Below, piece by piece: positions 10,880-21,884 of a stretch of DNA of 64,000 nt. Position 1 is the first letter of the stretch; each line of letters opens with the position of its first letter. Made by a program: the position numbers and the translations under genes. The stretch comes from Muscardinus avellanarius. Taxonomy: Eukaryota; Chordata; Mammalia; Rodentia; Gliridae. The stretch is taken from NCBI GenBank assembly GCA_963383645.1, contig OY726565.1, forward strand, positions 40,823,944 through 40,887,943, read 5' to 3'. The notes beneath the pieces were generated by a model. It had not been told where the DNA came from. It made no database searches and worked only from the letters and a program-made list of their open reading frames with translations.

Positions 10880-11215
10880 GTATCAATAATATGCAGAGTT
10901 CTAGTTGCTTCATATCTTGACACTTGGCAATGTCGTCATTATTTGTAGTAGCTCATTGTGGGCTTAATTTGCATATTTCTTAGTGGCAAATGGTACTGAG
11001 CATCTTTTCATGTACTCTTGGCCACTCATTTGCTTTCATTTGTGAAGTAGCTACTCAAGTCTGCCCATGTCCATGAGATCATTCTCTTCTTACAATTCTT
11101 AATGAATTATAAGAGTTTTTTTTTTAAATAGATTCTGGGTACAAGTCCTTTGTAAGACATATACATTGTGACTATTTCTTCATTGCCTGTGGCTTGCTAT
11201 ACCTCTATATGTTCC
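10880..11215 (-). repeat. Old L1M ORF2/3'UTR fragment, reverse
   Basis: Contains the reverse-strand L1 landmarks 'cttaatttgcatatttcttagtggc', 'gagcatcttttcatgtact', 'aaatagattctgggtacaagtcctttgtaagacat' and 'tgactatttcttcattgcctgtggcttg'. Confidence 0.75.
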
Positions 11216-11760
11216 TGTGCACATGTATATTTCTAAATATCAGCTAGATGTTCATTTATGAGTATATGTACATGCATGTGTTTATATAATTATCATACTA
11301 AAATTTTAGTGGCATTTTGGCAGGCAGAAGTGAATAAACATATATCCTTAATTTGACACATTCTTCTCAAAGTCTATAAATGATTAATTTGTGCTCTCCA
11401 AATGCTGTTTATACTCTCTTAGAGCATATTCCAATTATATAATATGTTTTGTTTACAAGTTTTTTGCATTCCTTACAGGTCCAGTGAGGATAAGCTCAAG
11501 TCTTCAGATTTGTATACCTAGTGACTAGCATAGTGTTTGGTATTTGTTATACATACAATAAATTGAAAAAATGGACACTACTTATACATTTGTGAGAAAT
11601 TTAAAGTGTGATGATTTTTTTCTAGGAACATTTTTATTACCTTCATTATTTTGTTAGTGTGTGCTTTTTGAAAACTTCAGTTGAAAACATGAAATATGGA
11701 AAATCTGATTGTACTTTATGAAGTTATCTCTAGTGAAATCACACTGGGCTTTAAGCTAGA
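11216..11760. other. Unassigned intergenic stretch
   Basis: No gene or repeat family recognised. An 'aataaattgaaaaaatgg' tract near 11556 is an unremarkable AT-rich motif. Confidence 0.3.
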
Positions 11761-11763
11761 GAA

Positions 11764-11955
11764 GCAGTCAGCAAACTTTCTATAAAGGGCAAGAGACTAA
11801 CTATTTCCAGCTTTGTAGAACACATGGTCTTCTGTTGTAGGATGAAAAGAGCCATAGGTCATATATAAGTGAATAGGCCTGGCTGGGTTCAAGCAAAACC
11901 TTATTTGTGAAATAAGCAGTCTGCTGGATATGGCTCAAAGGCTAGTTCACCAAGT
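11764..11955 (+). mobile_element. hAT-type non-autonomous MER element
   Basis: Matches a common old mammalian MER repeat by eye: 'gtcagcaaactttctataaagggcaagagactaa', 'ctttgtagaacacatggtct', 'ataagtgaataggcctggctg', 'caaaaccttatttgtgaaa'. The exact MER name is uncertain. No transposase. Confidence 0.65.
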
Positions 11956-12399
11956 CTGGCAGCAGAGGAACTTTTGGTGTATTTAGGTGTGAAAATTATA
12001 TAAGGATTTTTTTCTTCCATCTGATACTTGCAATATTTACTTCTTTATTTATATGTGTACTTGGAGGAATATACTGTGTTTATATATTTTTAATGCTATA
12101 AAGAGTGGCCATGAGACTCTGCCTCTCAGATCTCTGACTACAGAGAGCAGTAGTGACCCCTGACTCTAGATGCTGTGCCCTGAAATTCAATGGCCACATT
12201 GCTTCCAGTAGGCTTGCTGCAGATAGTGATTGAGCTGAGCAGGGATGGCAAGGGATAACCATGCCTTGGACATGTGGGAGTCTATTCATTAGCAAACTGA
12301 GCTTAAGAAATACTTCTATTGGGTAGGAGATAATCAAGTACATAAGACATTTCAGTAATGAGAAGACCAAATGTAGCATAGCAAGTAAAAAGCCACTAA
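11956..12399. other. Unassigned intergenic stretch
   Basis: A reverse open frame of 99 codons (12080-12379) is present, but I recognise no protein family and no supporting gene structure. Confidence 0.3.
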
Positions 12400-12660
12400 G
12401 GCATATACTATGAAATTTAAGACCACCAAAAATAAAGAAAAGATCCTTTAGACACCAAAAATAGCAACTAGGTCAAAGGCCTGGGAGTGAGCAGGGCATT
12501 GGATATTGCATCAGCCACTCTGGATGGCAGAAGACAGAGGAGCAGTGCTCTACCATGACATCACGCCTTGGTATAATGGCAGATTATTTTATCTTCCTAA
12601 CAAAATGATTCAATTTTTCAGTCATTTCTCATTATGAGAGACAAAGGTCTATGATTTCTG
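12400..12660 (+). repeat. Old L1M/HAL1 ORF1-end fragment
   Basis: Forward L1M landmarks: 'accaccaaaaataaagaaaagatcc', then 'cactctggatggcagaagacagaggagcagtg', which corresponds to the L1M segment normally encoding a tract near the ORF1 C-terminus. Decayed. Confidence 0.55.
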
Positions 12661-12875
12661 AAATGGTGCATCAGATCACTTATAATCTGAAACCAGCTTT
12701 CTTCTCATGTTTTTCATTTCTTTCCTTATTAAAAAAAAGCCCTGAAGATACTATAGAGGAAAGTTATTTTTCAATGTTTATCTTAATGTCTTGTAGATAC
12801 CAATATCATTTTCTTTAAATGAAGCCTGAGAGAAACATACAAAACCATACAGACCTTTCTTTTTTACTTTTATTA
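12661..12875. other. Unassigned intergenic stretch
   Basis: No gene or repeat family recognised. Confidence 0.3.
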
Positions 12876-12879
12876 GTTG

Positions 12880-13078
12880 AAATTTTTGGTACTAGGGATT
12901 GAACCCAGGGGCATTCTACCTCTGACCTATACCCTGATTCCAATTTTATTTTTTATTTAAAAAATGGCCTCAACTGTTGAGAGCCTCACTAGCTTTTAGA
13001 GGCTAGCCTCAAATCTGCAATCCCCCATCTCCACCTCATGTATTGGGATTATAGGTGAGTGCCACCACAACAAGCTTT
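12880..13078 (-). repeat. B1-dID SINE, reverse, diverged
   Basis: ID part 'ggtactagggattgaacccaggggcattctacctctg', linker, then a diverged B1 body ('gagagcctcactagctttt', 'tgtattgggattataggtgagtgcc'). Older than the 'ttcctggaag' copies judging by its changes. Confidence 0.85.
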
Positions 13079-13261
13079 TACATGCATTTTATTATTTGAT
13101 GACCAGCTCAAATATTCTCTTTTTTAAAAATTCTTCTGCTCCTCTCCCACCAAGATAGGACATATTTGATCACTCTTCTGTATTCTCATAACTTAAAAAT
13201 AAGAAAGCTTATCTAACATTATCACATTATAATAAAATAATTGCAACATAATTTTTATCTA

Positions 13262-13558
13262 ACCCTTCTGACATGCATGTTGAAATTTGATTCTCAGTGT
13301 AAGTGTTGAAAGATGGTGGGAGCTCTAAGATGTGTTTGGATCATAAGGTGAAATCATGAGGGTGAGGCTCCCATGATGGCCTTTATGGCTTTATAAGAAG
13401 AGAGAGACCTGAGCGAGAACACTTGCTTTTTTTCCTGACATGCGATACCCTCTGCCATGTTAGAAAGTTCTCACTATATACTGACACCAAGCACTTGGAC
13501 TTCCCTACCTCCAAAACAACAAGCTAAATAAACTTCTATTCTTTATAAATTACCTAGT
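13262..13558 (+). mobile_element. ERVL-MaLR LTR, left part
   Basis: MaLR-like order: 'ttgaaatttgattctcagtgtaagtgttg', 'tttggatcataaggtgaaatcatgaggg', 'ttataagaagagagagacctgag', 'ctctgccatgtta', 'caacaagctaaataaacttctattctttataaattacctagtct'. The LTR 3' end appears displaced to 13986-14030 by an L1 3'-end insertion. Confidence 0.75.
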
Positions 13559-13872
13559 CTCATATAAGAGTAAGGGTGGAAGAAAACTTAGTTCCATTAA
13601 AAGAAATACTACCATAAATTATGTATATACATGGGAATATATAGCAATGTCAATCTGGGTACAACCTCCAAAATGCCAATCCGGATACAACCTCCAAAAT
13701 GTCATTCTGGGTCTCAAACTCCAAAACAACAAGCTAAATAAGCTTCTATTCTTTATAAATTACCTAGTCTCCTATAAGGGTAAGTGTAGAAGAAAACTTA
13801 GGTTCATTAAAAGAAATACTACCATAGACTATGTGTATACATGTGAATATGTAGCAATGTCAATCTGGGTAC
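13511..13872. repeat. Two-copy tandem duplication across the LTR/L1 junction
   Basis: Copy 1 (13511-13662) and copy 2 (13720-13872) are about 93 percent identical by eye. Both start in the LTR at 'ccaaaacaacaagctaaataa' and run into the L1 3'UTR. The LTR/L1 junction is therefore present twice, which means the duplication followed the insertion. Confidence 0.9.
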
Positions 13873-13985
13873 TCTGTATTGGGAGGGATGGAAATGAGGG
13901 GAACCAAGAGCATGTATGTCATTGTCAACATGATTTACATTATGATGTGAAACTATAATGTACCAATAAAAGCACAAAAAATACA
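13559..13985 (+). mobile_element. L1 3'UTR insertion in the LTR, internally duplicated
   Basis: Carries the L1 3' end also seen at 33610-33866 ('tacatgtgaatatgtagcaatgtcaat', 'tgggagggatgg', 'gcatgtatgtcattgtcaacatg', 'attatgatgtgaaactataatgtaccaataaaa'). An internal segment (13720-13872) repeats 13511-13662, including LTR sequence, at an offset of about 209 bases. Between them lies a threefold 26 bp tandem (13651-13728). Confidence 0.8.
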
Positions 13986-14030
13986 GTCTCAAGTATTTTG
14001 TTATAGCAACAGAAAATGGACAATGATGAT
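13986..14030 (+). mobile_element. ERVL-MaLR LTR, displaced 3' end
   Basis: 'cagtctcaagtattttgttatagcaacagaaaatggac' is the usual terminal sequence of MaLR LTRs and completes the LTR that breaks off at about 13558. Confidence 0.7.
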
Positions 14031-14289
14031 CTGTCAGACTGTAATGATTCAGTAAGCACATTAACATAAAAACACAAACAGAAATAGTCACAGTAGACTT
14101 CATGGGGCAAATCTGAAATCATTCTCAATTTGACAATTAGTGATTTCTTTGTAGATTGACATAAAATTTTAGTTTTTCTCAACTGTGAACACTACATTTC
14201 TCTTATCCATTAGCTAAATGTGCTACATCATGTTATTGGGAATGGCATTATTTCTCTCTTATAATAGATGTGTACTTATTACATTCAAT
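14031..14289. other. Unassigned intergenic stretch
   Basis: No gene or repeat family recognised. Confidence 0.3.
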
Positions 14290-14302
14290 ATAGGTGTGTG
14301 TA

Positions 14303-14351
<49 letters not shown>
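14290..14351. repeat. (GT)n microsatellite
   Basis: About 25 GT units with an early 'atgtatgtgt' interruption, adjoining an ID-like element. Confidence 0.97.
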
Positions 14352-14353
<2 letters not shown>

Positions 14354-14420
14354 TTTACTGGGAATCAAATCTGGGGCCTTGAACATGCTAGACAAGTGTT
14401 CTAACACTGAGACCTTCAAT
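14352..14420 (-). repeat. ID SINE, reverse
   Basis: The reverse complement reads as a tRNA-derived ID element ('agaacacttgtctagcatgttcaaggcc', then a gattcccagta B-box region). It is the simple ID form, without a B1 partner. Confidence 0.75.
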
Positions 14421-15290
14421 ACAGGATGCTAGAAACATTGTCATATTCTCTCCTTCTTTCTCATCTTCCCAAGAAAGTCATTATCAGAAAGAGAAGGTTC
14501 AATAAGAGGACATGGATGTCAGGATGAAATCAGCTAACAGAGTCAGCATACAGAATTTTATGAAAATAATGTATCTTTAAAAAAACAATATAGTTTTCTG
14601 CCACTTGGCATAGGAGTAATCATACTATCACAGGTATAGAATTTATAAAAGAACGGGCACATTTATTTGGGGGCAGTTCTCTGAAATATCAAATGATAGA
14701 AAATATGCCAGCCTTTAGAATTAATAAGCTTATAAAAATACACCATATATTTCAGTTTTCTAAATCCAGAAGTAATAAAAAAGAAAAAAGAGGAACAATT
14801 TTCTTCAAATGTTGAATGGCATCATGCTTGAGAGAAGACAGTTAATTTAAAACATTAGGGGGAAATTGATGGAGTCATTAATGGAAAATGGAAGATTACA
14901 GCTTTTAGTGACATGTTAGACAAGCACATTTAAACAATTTAAAAGTACTTTTCTCCCACAGGATTATGCATATCTCATTTCTGAGTTGTCAGTGTCTTTA
15001 ATTTATTCTGGATGCTTCTGATTAGTTCATCCTTTTGATGATATGTATTTTTATTATGATGAGGGGAATGTATTTTAAGGCATATGGAAAAGAACTTTCA
15101 ACAGCACCCATAAAGATATGCAACTGTTATATTGTGTTATATTAGAGCAACATGTCCCAAAAGGTAAAGCAATGATTCCAAACTATTGATGTAAAGCTAG
15201 AAGACAAGGGATCCTGTGGCAGAAGTGTTTTCTCAGCTGAAGTATAATAAGCAGAGGGCACTGAAAATTTGATCATCAGGTGTCTAAGAA
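14421..15290. other. Unassigned intergenic stretch
   Basis: About 870 bases with no gene or repeat family recognised. Confidence 0.35.
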
Positions 15291-15416
15291 GTCAGAGAAG
15301 ATTAGATGCCTTATCTTATCAAGCCCTAAAATGGAAGAGCAAGAAAGTCAGTGTGACCTAAAGAGAGGCTGGCAGAAGGCAAGGTTGGAGCAGCGGCAGG
15401 ATTCAGGTCTCATGAG
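15291..15416 (+). repeat. Left arm of 126 bp inverted repeat
   Basis: Starts 'gtcagagaagattagatgcc' and ends 'ggtctcatgag'. It is reverse complementary to 15894-16019 with 6 mismatches in 126 bases by hand alignment. No transposon family is recognised in it. Confidence 0.93.
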
Positions 15417-15459
15417 GGTTGCAATGTATGAGGATTGAGATTTGACTGAGGATTGCTGT

Positions 15460-15633
15460 GGTTGGGATATGGTTTGCTCCCAAAGTTCATGTGCTGGAAG
15501 ATTTATTCCTAGTGTAGTAATAAGAGGTGGTGGGACCTTTTACAGGGAGGTCATTGGAGGTACTGCCCAGGAAAAGGTTTTGTGGGACACTGAGTTCTCC
15601 TGAGCAGCTTGTTATAAAGGGAGCAAGTTGATC
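15460..15633 (+). mobile_element. MaLR-type LTR fragment in the spacer of the inverted repeat
   Basis: 'ggttgggatatggtttgctcccaaagttcatgtgctgga', 'ataagaggtggtgggacctttt' and 'gaggtcattggaggtactgcc' follow the MaLR LTR order. It is cut off by a SINE. Confidence 0.6.
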
Positions 15634-15778
15634 CAGGTGTGGTGGCACATGCTTTAATTCTAGTACTTGGGAAGCTGAGACGGGAGTATTGCAGGTTTGT
15701 AGCCAGACACAGCAACTTAGTAAGACCTTATTTAAAAAAATAGGGCTAGGGCTGTAGTAATATATAGAGGAAAGTCTT
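15634..15778 (+). repeat. B1-dID SINE, partial
   Basis: Forward B1 body ('ccaggtgtggtggcacatgc', 'tagtacttgggaagctgagac') with a degraded ID tail ('agggctagggctgtagtaa'). Confidence 0.85.
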
Positions 15779-15893
15779 TTGATCATGCATTCATACTACA
15801 TTCTTGTTCCTTATAGTCCATTTTTTCTTGTAGATATTATATGGATCATCTAAAAAACAAATAAAATTAATTCCTTGCCATGGTGTTCAAGAT

Positions 15894-16019
15894 CTCATGA
15901 GACCTGGATCCTGCCGCTGCTCCGACCTTGTCTTCTGCCAGCCTCTCTTTAGGTCACAGTGACTTTCTTGCTTTTCCATTTTAGGGCATGATAAGATAAG
16001 GCATCTAATCTTCTCTGAC
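15894..16019 (-). repeat. Right arm of 126 bp inverted repeat
   Basis: Reverse-complement partner of 15291-15416. The 477-base spacer (15417-15893) carries an LTR fragment and a SINE. Confidence 0.93.
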
Positions 16020-16021
16020 TC

Positions 16022-16439
16022 AAACCACACAAATGAATAAATGTTGTTCACCACACAAATAAAACCAAGGACAAAATTTATACAATCATATCAATGGATG
16101 GTGAAAAAGCATTTGACAAAATCCAACACCCATTCACTGCAGAAAATCAGAATAGAAGAAACTTACCTCAGTATCATTAAGAAAATATACAATAATCTAA
16201 AGCCAACATCCTATATAATGGAAAAATCTGCAGGTCTTCCCTTTAAAATTAGGGCCATCTTATACCTCATAATGCTGTACTATAACAATGCACCAATAAA
16301 CTGATAAAATAAAATGTCAAAATATTTTTTAAAAATCAGGAACAAGACAAAGATGCTTACTATAATCTCTCTTTTCAATATAGTCCTTGATACTCTTGCC
16401 AATGTGATAAGGCAATAGAAGGATATAAAAGAAATTAAA
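16022..16439 (+). mobile_element. Old forward L1 ORF2 fragment (reverse transcriptase region)
   Basis: The translation shows the L1 RT landmark [19 protein letters not shown] text near 16090-16140 and RQRCLLSP-type text near 16340-16370, in broken frames. It is interrupted at 16439 by a younger L1 3' end and resumes at 16729. Confidence 0.75.
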
Positions 16440-16713
16440 GAATCTCCTTATTCATCTAGAGTTCCTCCTGTTACCCAAGGCAACATAACTGAGGGGATGG
16501 GAGGAGGAAGAGGGAAACTCTCTAAAGCACATGATGTACTTAAACAAACATATCAAAGTCAATCACTAAGCCAAGCATGGGAAGGAGGGATGGGGAAGGA
16601 ATGGGGTGGGGATTGGATAAAGGCTAATTGGGTGAGGTGTGCATGTATGTCTCCACCATCTTTTATCCCATTAAGATGTATGACTACAATGCACCAATAA
16701 AAAATTTAAAAAA
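16440..16713 (+). mobile_element. 5'-inverted (twin-primed) short L1 3' end
   Basis: 16440-16480 reads in reverse L1 orientation ('cttattcatctagagttcctcctgttaccc'). 16495-16713 reads forward through the 3'UTR ('gggaaactctctaaagcacatgat', 'ccaagcatgggaagg', 'atgactacaatgcaccaataaaa'). A 15 bp duplication ataaaagaaattaaa (16425-16439 and 16714-16728) flanks the whole unit. Inversion plus target duplication fits twin priming during L1 retrotransposition. Confidence 0.85.
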
Positions 16714-16728
16714 ATAAAAGAAATTAAA

Positions 16729-16892
16729 ATAAGAACTATAATCACCTCTATTTGAAAATAACATTATTATATATTTAGAAGACCCCAAAACTCAATCAAA
16801 AGACTTTTAAATACCTACAACAAGTAAAGCAATTAAATACGTCACTGATTTCTATTTATTTTGCAACTTAATAATTCTTAGAAATTAAATCT
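16729..16892 (+). mobile_element. Old forward L1 ORF2 fragment, continued
   Basis: Resumes the element at 16022-16439. Contains 'ttagaagaccccaaaactcaatcaaaagactttta', the L1 ORF2 region just after the RT active site. It is abutted by the large reverse L1 at 16893. Confidence 0.6.
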
Positions 16893-19605
16893 TTCTTAAA
16901 ATTTTATTTTATTGGTGCACTATAATCTCACATCATGATGTGGATCATGTTGACAATGGAATGTATTCGCACAGTACTTGGTGCCCTTCACCCCTACCCT
17001 TGTGCTTTCCTCTTTTCTCTCCTTCCCAATACTGAGTCTCCAGGTTAGCTATGTTATACTCACATGTATACACATATTCGAATGTATTGTTTTCATTAAT
17101 TAACCTCAGCCTTCTTTCTACTCTATCCCTTTTTTTTTGTTTTTCTGAGACTTCCCCTTCTTTATCTGGAGTCTTGGTATCCCTAATACTCCCTAGCTTG
17201 AGCATACTAGAAAAAATATATGTCCCTTCTCTTTGTGTGATTGGCTAATCTCACTTAACATAATGTTCTCCAGGTTTTTCCATCTTCTTGAAAATGGCAT
17301 GATTTTGTTCTTTATTGCTGAGTAGAATTCCATTGTGTGTGTTTCCCATAATTTTGCAGTCCATTCATCTGTTGATGGAAACCTAGGTTGGTTCCATATT
17401 TTGGCTATTACAAATTGTTCTGCTATGAACATGGGTATGCATATGTTACTGTAGTTCTCTGATTTCAACCCCTTTGGAAATATACCCAGTAGTGGTATAG
17501 ACAGATCATATGGTGGATCCATTCCCAGTTTTCTAAGGGATCTCCACACTGATCTCTATAGTAGCTGAACTAGTTTGCACTTCTACCAACAATGTAAAAG
17601 AGTTACTATTTCCACAGATCTTCACCAGCATTTGTTGTTACTTGATTTCTTTGTGCTTGCCACTCTGATTGGGGTTAGATGGAACTTCAGCATGATTTTA
17701 ATTTGCATCTCCCTAATGATTAATGATTTTGAACATTTTTTTTTGGCCATTTGTATCTTTTCTGTTGTGAAGTGTCTATTCATTTCAGGTGCCCATTTCT
17801 TAATTGGGTTGGTTGTTTTGCTAGTGTAGATTCTTTTGGCTCTTTGTATATTCTGGATATTAGCCTTCTATCAGAGTGATGGCTGGTAAAGATCTTTTTC
17901 CATTCTGTAGGCTTTCACTTTAGGTTCTTGATGGCTTCCTTTGATGAGCAGAAACTTTTTAGTTTGATGCCATACCACTTGTTAATTATTATTTTAATTT
18001 GGAGGTCTTGTTGAGGAAGTTACTACCTATGCCTATATGTTGGAGTGTGTTGAGCCTATGCTCTTTCCTAGTACTTTCACAGTCTCTGGTCTGATTTCCA
18101 TGTTTTTTATCCATCTCAAGTTGATTCCTGTGCACAGTGAGAGGTAATGATTTAGTTCTATCTTTCTAAAAATAGAGAGCCAGTTCTCCCAGCACCATCT
18201 GTTGAAAAGGCTCTTTTCTCCACCATATGAGTTCGGCCCCTTTGTCGAAGATCAATTGACTATAAATGTGGGGGTTTGTTTTTGTATCTTTTATTCTGTT
18301 CCATTGTTCTGTATGCCTGTTATTGTGCAAATACCATACTGTTTTAATTACTATTTCTCTGTAGTATAATTTGAAATCAGGGATTGTGATGCCTCCTGCA
18401 TGGCTCTTATTGCTGAGGATTGATTTGGCTATTTGGGGTCTTTTATTTCTCCATATAAAATTCATGACTGATTTTTCTAGGTCTATGAAGAATGTTGTTG
18501 GTATTTTCATAGTAATTTCATTGAATCTGTAGATCACTTTTGGCAGAATGGCCATTTTGATAATATTTATTCTGCCTATGCATGAGCAAGGGATATCTTT
18601 TCATCTTACAAGGTCTTCTTCAATTTTTTTCTTTAATGTTTTGTAGTTTTCATTGTGGAGTTCTTTTATGTCTTTGTTTAGGTTTATTCCTAGGTATTTT
18701 ATTGCTTTTGAGGTTATTGTGAATGGAATCGTTTTCTATATTTCTTTCTTTGGGGATTCATTGTTGGTATATAGAAAAGCAACTGATTTTTTTAGGTTGA
18801 TTTTGTATACTTCCACTTTGCTGAATTGGTTAATCAGCTCCAGTAGTCTTTTGGATGAGTTTTTTGGCCTTCTAGATATAGGATCATGTCATCTGCTAAC
18901 AAGAGTAATTTTAATTCCTCTTTTCCTATTTAAATTCCTTTGATATTCTTCTTTTTCTTATTGCTTCTGGCAGGAGTCTCGAGGACTATACTGAAAAGAA
19001 GTGGTAATAGTGGGCATCCTTGTCTTGTTTCTGATTTTAGGGGGATTTTTTTGCAGTTTTTCCCCATTTAATATAATGTTGGCTTTGTGTTTATTATATA
19101 TTGCCTTAATGACGTTGACATACAGTCCTTTTAGTCCAATTTTCTGCAGTGTTTTTTAACATGAATGAGTGTTGGATTTTGTGAAATACTTTTTCAGCAT
19201 CTATTGATATGATCATGTGGTTTTTGTTCTCAGTTCTATTTATGTGGTGAATAACATGTATTGATTTGCATATGTTGAACCAGCCTTGCTTTTCTGGGAT
19301 GAAACCAACTTGGTTGTGGTGAACAATTCTCTTGATATGGGTTTGAATGCCTACAGATGGTATTTTGTTTAGAATTTTTTCATCTATGTTCATCAACAAT
19401 ATCGTTCTGTAATTTTCTTTTCTTGAGGTATCTTTATTTGGTTTGGATATTAATGTAATACCTGCCTCATAGAAGAAGTTTGGAAGAATTCCATCTCTTC
19501 CAATTTCCCAAAACAAGTTGTAAAGTATTGGAATTAGTTCTTTCATGAAAGTTTTGTAGAATTCAGCTGGAAACCCATCTGGGCCTGGAATTATTTTTTT
19601 TTAAT

Positions 19606-19815
19606 TTTTTTCGGTATGGGCGATGGAAAATGGAGCCATTCTATCACCAAATGACACCACTAGCTCTATTTTTTATTTATTTATTTTTTGAAACAGGGTC
19701 TCACTGAGTTACAAAGAGCCTCACTAAGTAGCCAAGGCTGGCTTTGAACCTGTGTGATCCTTCTGTCTCAGCCTCTCAAATGCTGGGATTATGAGAGTAC
19801 ACCACCATGCCCAGC
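19606..19815 (-). repeat. B1-dID SINE inside L1 ORF2
   Basis: Reverse SINE with a diverged ID part and B1 body ('gggtctcactgagttacaaagagcctcactaagtagcc', 'caaatgctgggattatgagagtacacc'). Directly followed by a second copy. Confidence 0.85.
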
Positions 19816-19818
19816 CCT

Positions 19819-20050
19819 GTTTTTTTTTTTTTTTTTTTTTTTTTCGGTAGTGGGGATGGAAACCAGGGGCATTCTACCTACCTCTGAACTACACCCCCAT
19901 CCCTATTTTTTATTCTTTATTTTGAAACAGGGTCTCACTGAGTTGCAAAGGGTCTCACTAAGTAGCTGAGGTTGTCCACAAACCACAATCTTCCTGTGTC
20001 AGCCTCCTAGGTACTGGGATTACAATCATGTACCACCTCACCTGGCTGTT
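19819..20050 (-). repeat. B1-dID SINE adjacent to the previous copy
   Basis: Starts with a 23-base T run (about 19819-19844), ID part 'gatggaaaccaggggcattctacctacctctg' (with an extra 'ctac' unit) and B1 body ending 'catgtaccacctcacctggctg'. Tandem insertion of two SINEs of the same subfamily. Confidence 0.88.
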
Positions 20051-20293
20051 TTTTTTTTTCTTTTTTTGATGGCAGAATTTTTATTGCTGTTTCTATTTCT
20101 TTGCTTGCTATTGGTTTGTGTAGGCTTGTTATTTCCTCTTGGTTTAATTTAGGTAGGTTATATGTGTTAGAAATCTATCAATTTCTTCCATATTTCCAAG
20201 TCTATTGGAGTATAAATTTTCAAAATAGTTTCTGATAATTCTTTGAATTTCTCCACTGTCTGTAGTGATATCTCATTTTTCATTTCTGATTTT

Positions 20294-20499
20294 TTTTGGG
20301 GTTACTGAGGGTAGAACCCAGAGGCTTTCTACCTTTGGGCTATACTCCCAGACCTATTTTATATTTTATTTGGAAACAGGGTTTCACTAAGTTGCTGAGA
20401 GCCTCACTAAGTAACTGAGGCTGGCTTCAAACCTGTGTGATCCTCCTGTCTCAACCTCCCAAGCTTGGGGATTACAAGCATGCACCACCGTGCCTGGCT
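20294..20499 (-). repeat. B1-dID SINE with perfect 13 bp duplication
   Basis: Flanked by catttctgatttt at 20281-20293 and 20500-20512. ID part 'gggtagaacccagaggctttctacctttggg' and full B1 body. Confidence 0.93.
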
Positions 20500-21261
20500 C
20501 ATTTCTGATTTTAATGATTTGAGTCGATTCTCTCTTTTGGTTAGGTTGGGGCTTTTCATTCTTAATAATATTTTTAAAGAACCAGCTTTTTTGTTGTGTT
20601 GATCTTTTGTATTGACTTTTTATTCTGTTTAATTTATTCCTGGCTCTAATTTTAATTATTTTCTGCCTTCTGCTGGCATTGGTATTAGACTGTTGCAGTT
20701 TTTCTAGGTCCTTGAGATGTGTCATTGGTTGTTTACTTGACAACTCTCTCTTTTTTTTATGTGGGTACTCAATGCTATAAACTTTTCTTTTAACACTGCC
20801 TTCAAAGTTTCCCATAGGTTTTGGTATGTTGTGTCTTTGTTTTCAATTAATTCCAGGAAAATTTCTTTATTTCTCCCCTTATTTCTGATCTTCCCCACTC
20901 CTCATTCAATAATGTAGCATTCAATCTCCATGTATTTAAATCGTTTCTTTTGGTCTCCTGTTGTTGATTTCTACTTTCATTCCATTGTGATCTGAAAAGA
21001 TGCAGGGAATTATATAACATCATTTGAATTTTCTGGTGTTTGCTTTGTGGTCCAGGATGTGATATATTTTGGAGAAGTTCCATGGGCTGCTGAGAAGAAT
21101 GTGTATTCTGCTGTTCCTGATTGAAATAGTCTGTTTATGTCTATTAGCTCCATTTGGTTTATAGTTTTCCTTAGTTCTGAAGAGTCTTTACTCATATTTT
21201 GCTTTGAAGATTAATCTACTGGCATGAGTAGTGTGTTTAAGTCTCCTAACATTATCACTTG

Positions 21262-21468
21262 TTTTGGGGGGAGTCTGGGAATGGAATTCAGGGGCATTTG
21301 AGCTCCAAGCTACACCTTCTGCCCTATTTTTTAGTTCTTATTTGAAACGGGGTCTCACTAAATTGCAGAGGGCCTCACTAAGTAGCTGAGGATGTCCATG
21401 AACTGTGATTCTCGGGTCTCAGCCTCCCAAATTCTGGTATTACAAGCCTGTGCCACCATGCCTGGATA
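21262..21468 (-). repeat. B1-dID SINE inside L1 ORF2
   Basis: Full reverse copy. Probable target duplication taacattatca / taacgttatca (about 21248-21258 and 21467-21477). Confidence 0.88.
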
Positions 21469-21884
21469 ACGTTATCATATTTGAGATCTGATGTATTGAA
21501 GAGTTTGTTTTACAAATGTGGGGGCACCTACAGTTGGGGAATAACATTTACTATCATTATATCTTCTTGGTGAATTGTTACTTTTAATAAAAGGAAGTTC
21601 CCTGCTTTGTGTCCTCTGATGTGTTTTAGCTAAAAGTCTGTTTTATTGGATATCAGTGTTGCTACCTCTAGTCATTTTTGGTCTTCATTAGCATGAGATA
21701 TCTTTTCCCATCCTTTCATTTTCAGCCTATGAATATCTTGGGCTATACAGTGAGTTTCTTGTAAGCAGCATATATTTGGATTATGTTTTTTAAATCCACA
21801 TTGCCAGTTTATGTCTTAACTGAGGAGTTAAGTCTTTTGACATTCAGTGTTATTATTGAGATACGAGTTTTTCCTGTAATTTTG

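Larger units (their letters stand above)
17190..21880 (-). pseudogene. L1 ORF2 pseudogene (endonuclease/reverse transcriptase)
   Basis: Reverse-strand remains of the L1 ORF2 protein, which would nick target DNA and reverse-transcribe L1 RNA. Readable blocks: the N-terminal endonuclease start (about 21880, RISIITLNVKRLN), an endonuclease segment near 21010-21195, an RT segment at 19106-19546 ([29 protein letters not shown]), the active-site region near 18890 reading LADDMILYL, a segment at 18166-18555 ([29 protein letters not shown]) and the C-terminus at 17193-17549 (HTMEFYSAIKN). Multiple frameshifts, stops and four SINE insertions disable it. Confidence 0.88.

Noticed and set aside
12080..12379. 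A 99-codon reverse frame
   Set aside because: No known protein resemblance, and the region has no other gene features.
13655..13728. Short direct repeats as a regulatory array
   Set aside because: The 26 bp units are explained by local tandem duplication around an L1/LTR junction.
14352..14420. A tRNA gene on the minus strand
   Set aside because: The tRNA-like boxes belong to an ID SINE; no cloverleaf arms are intact.
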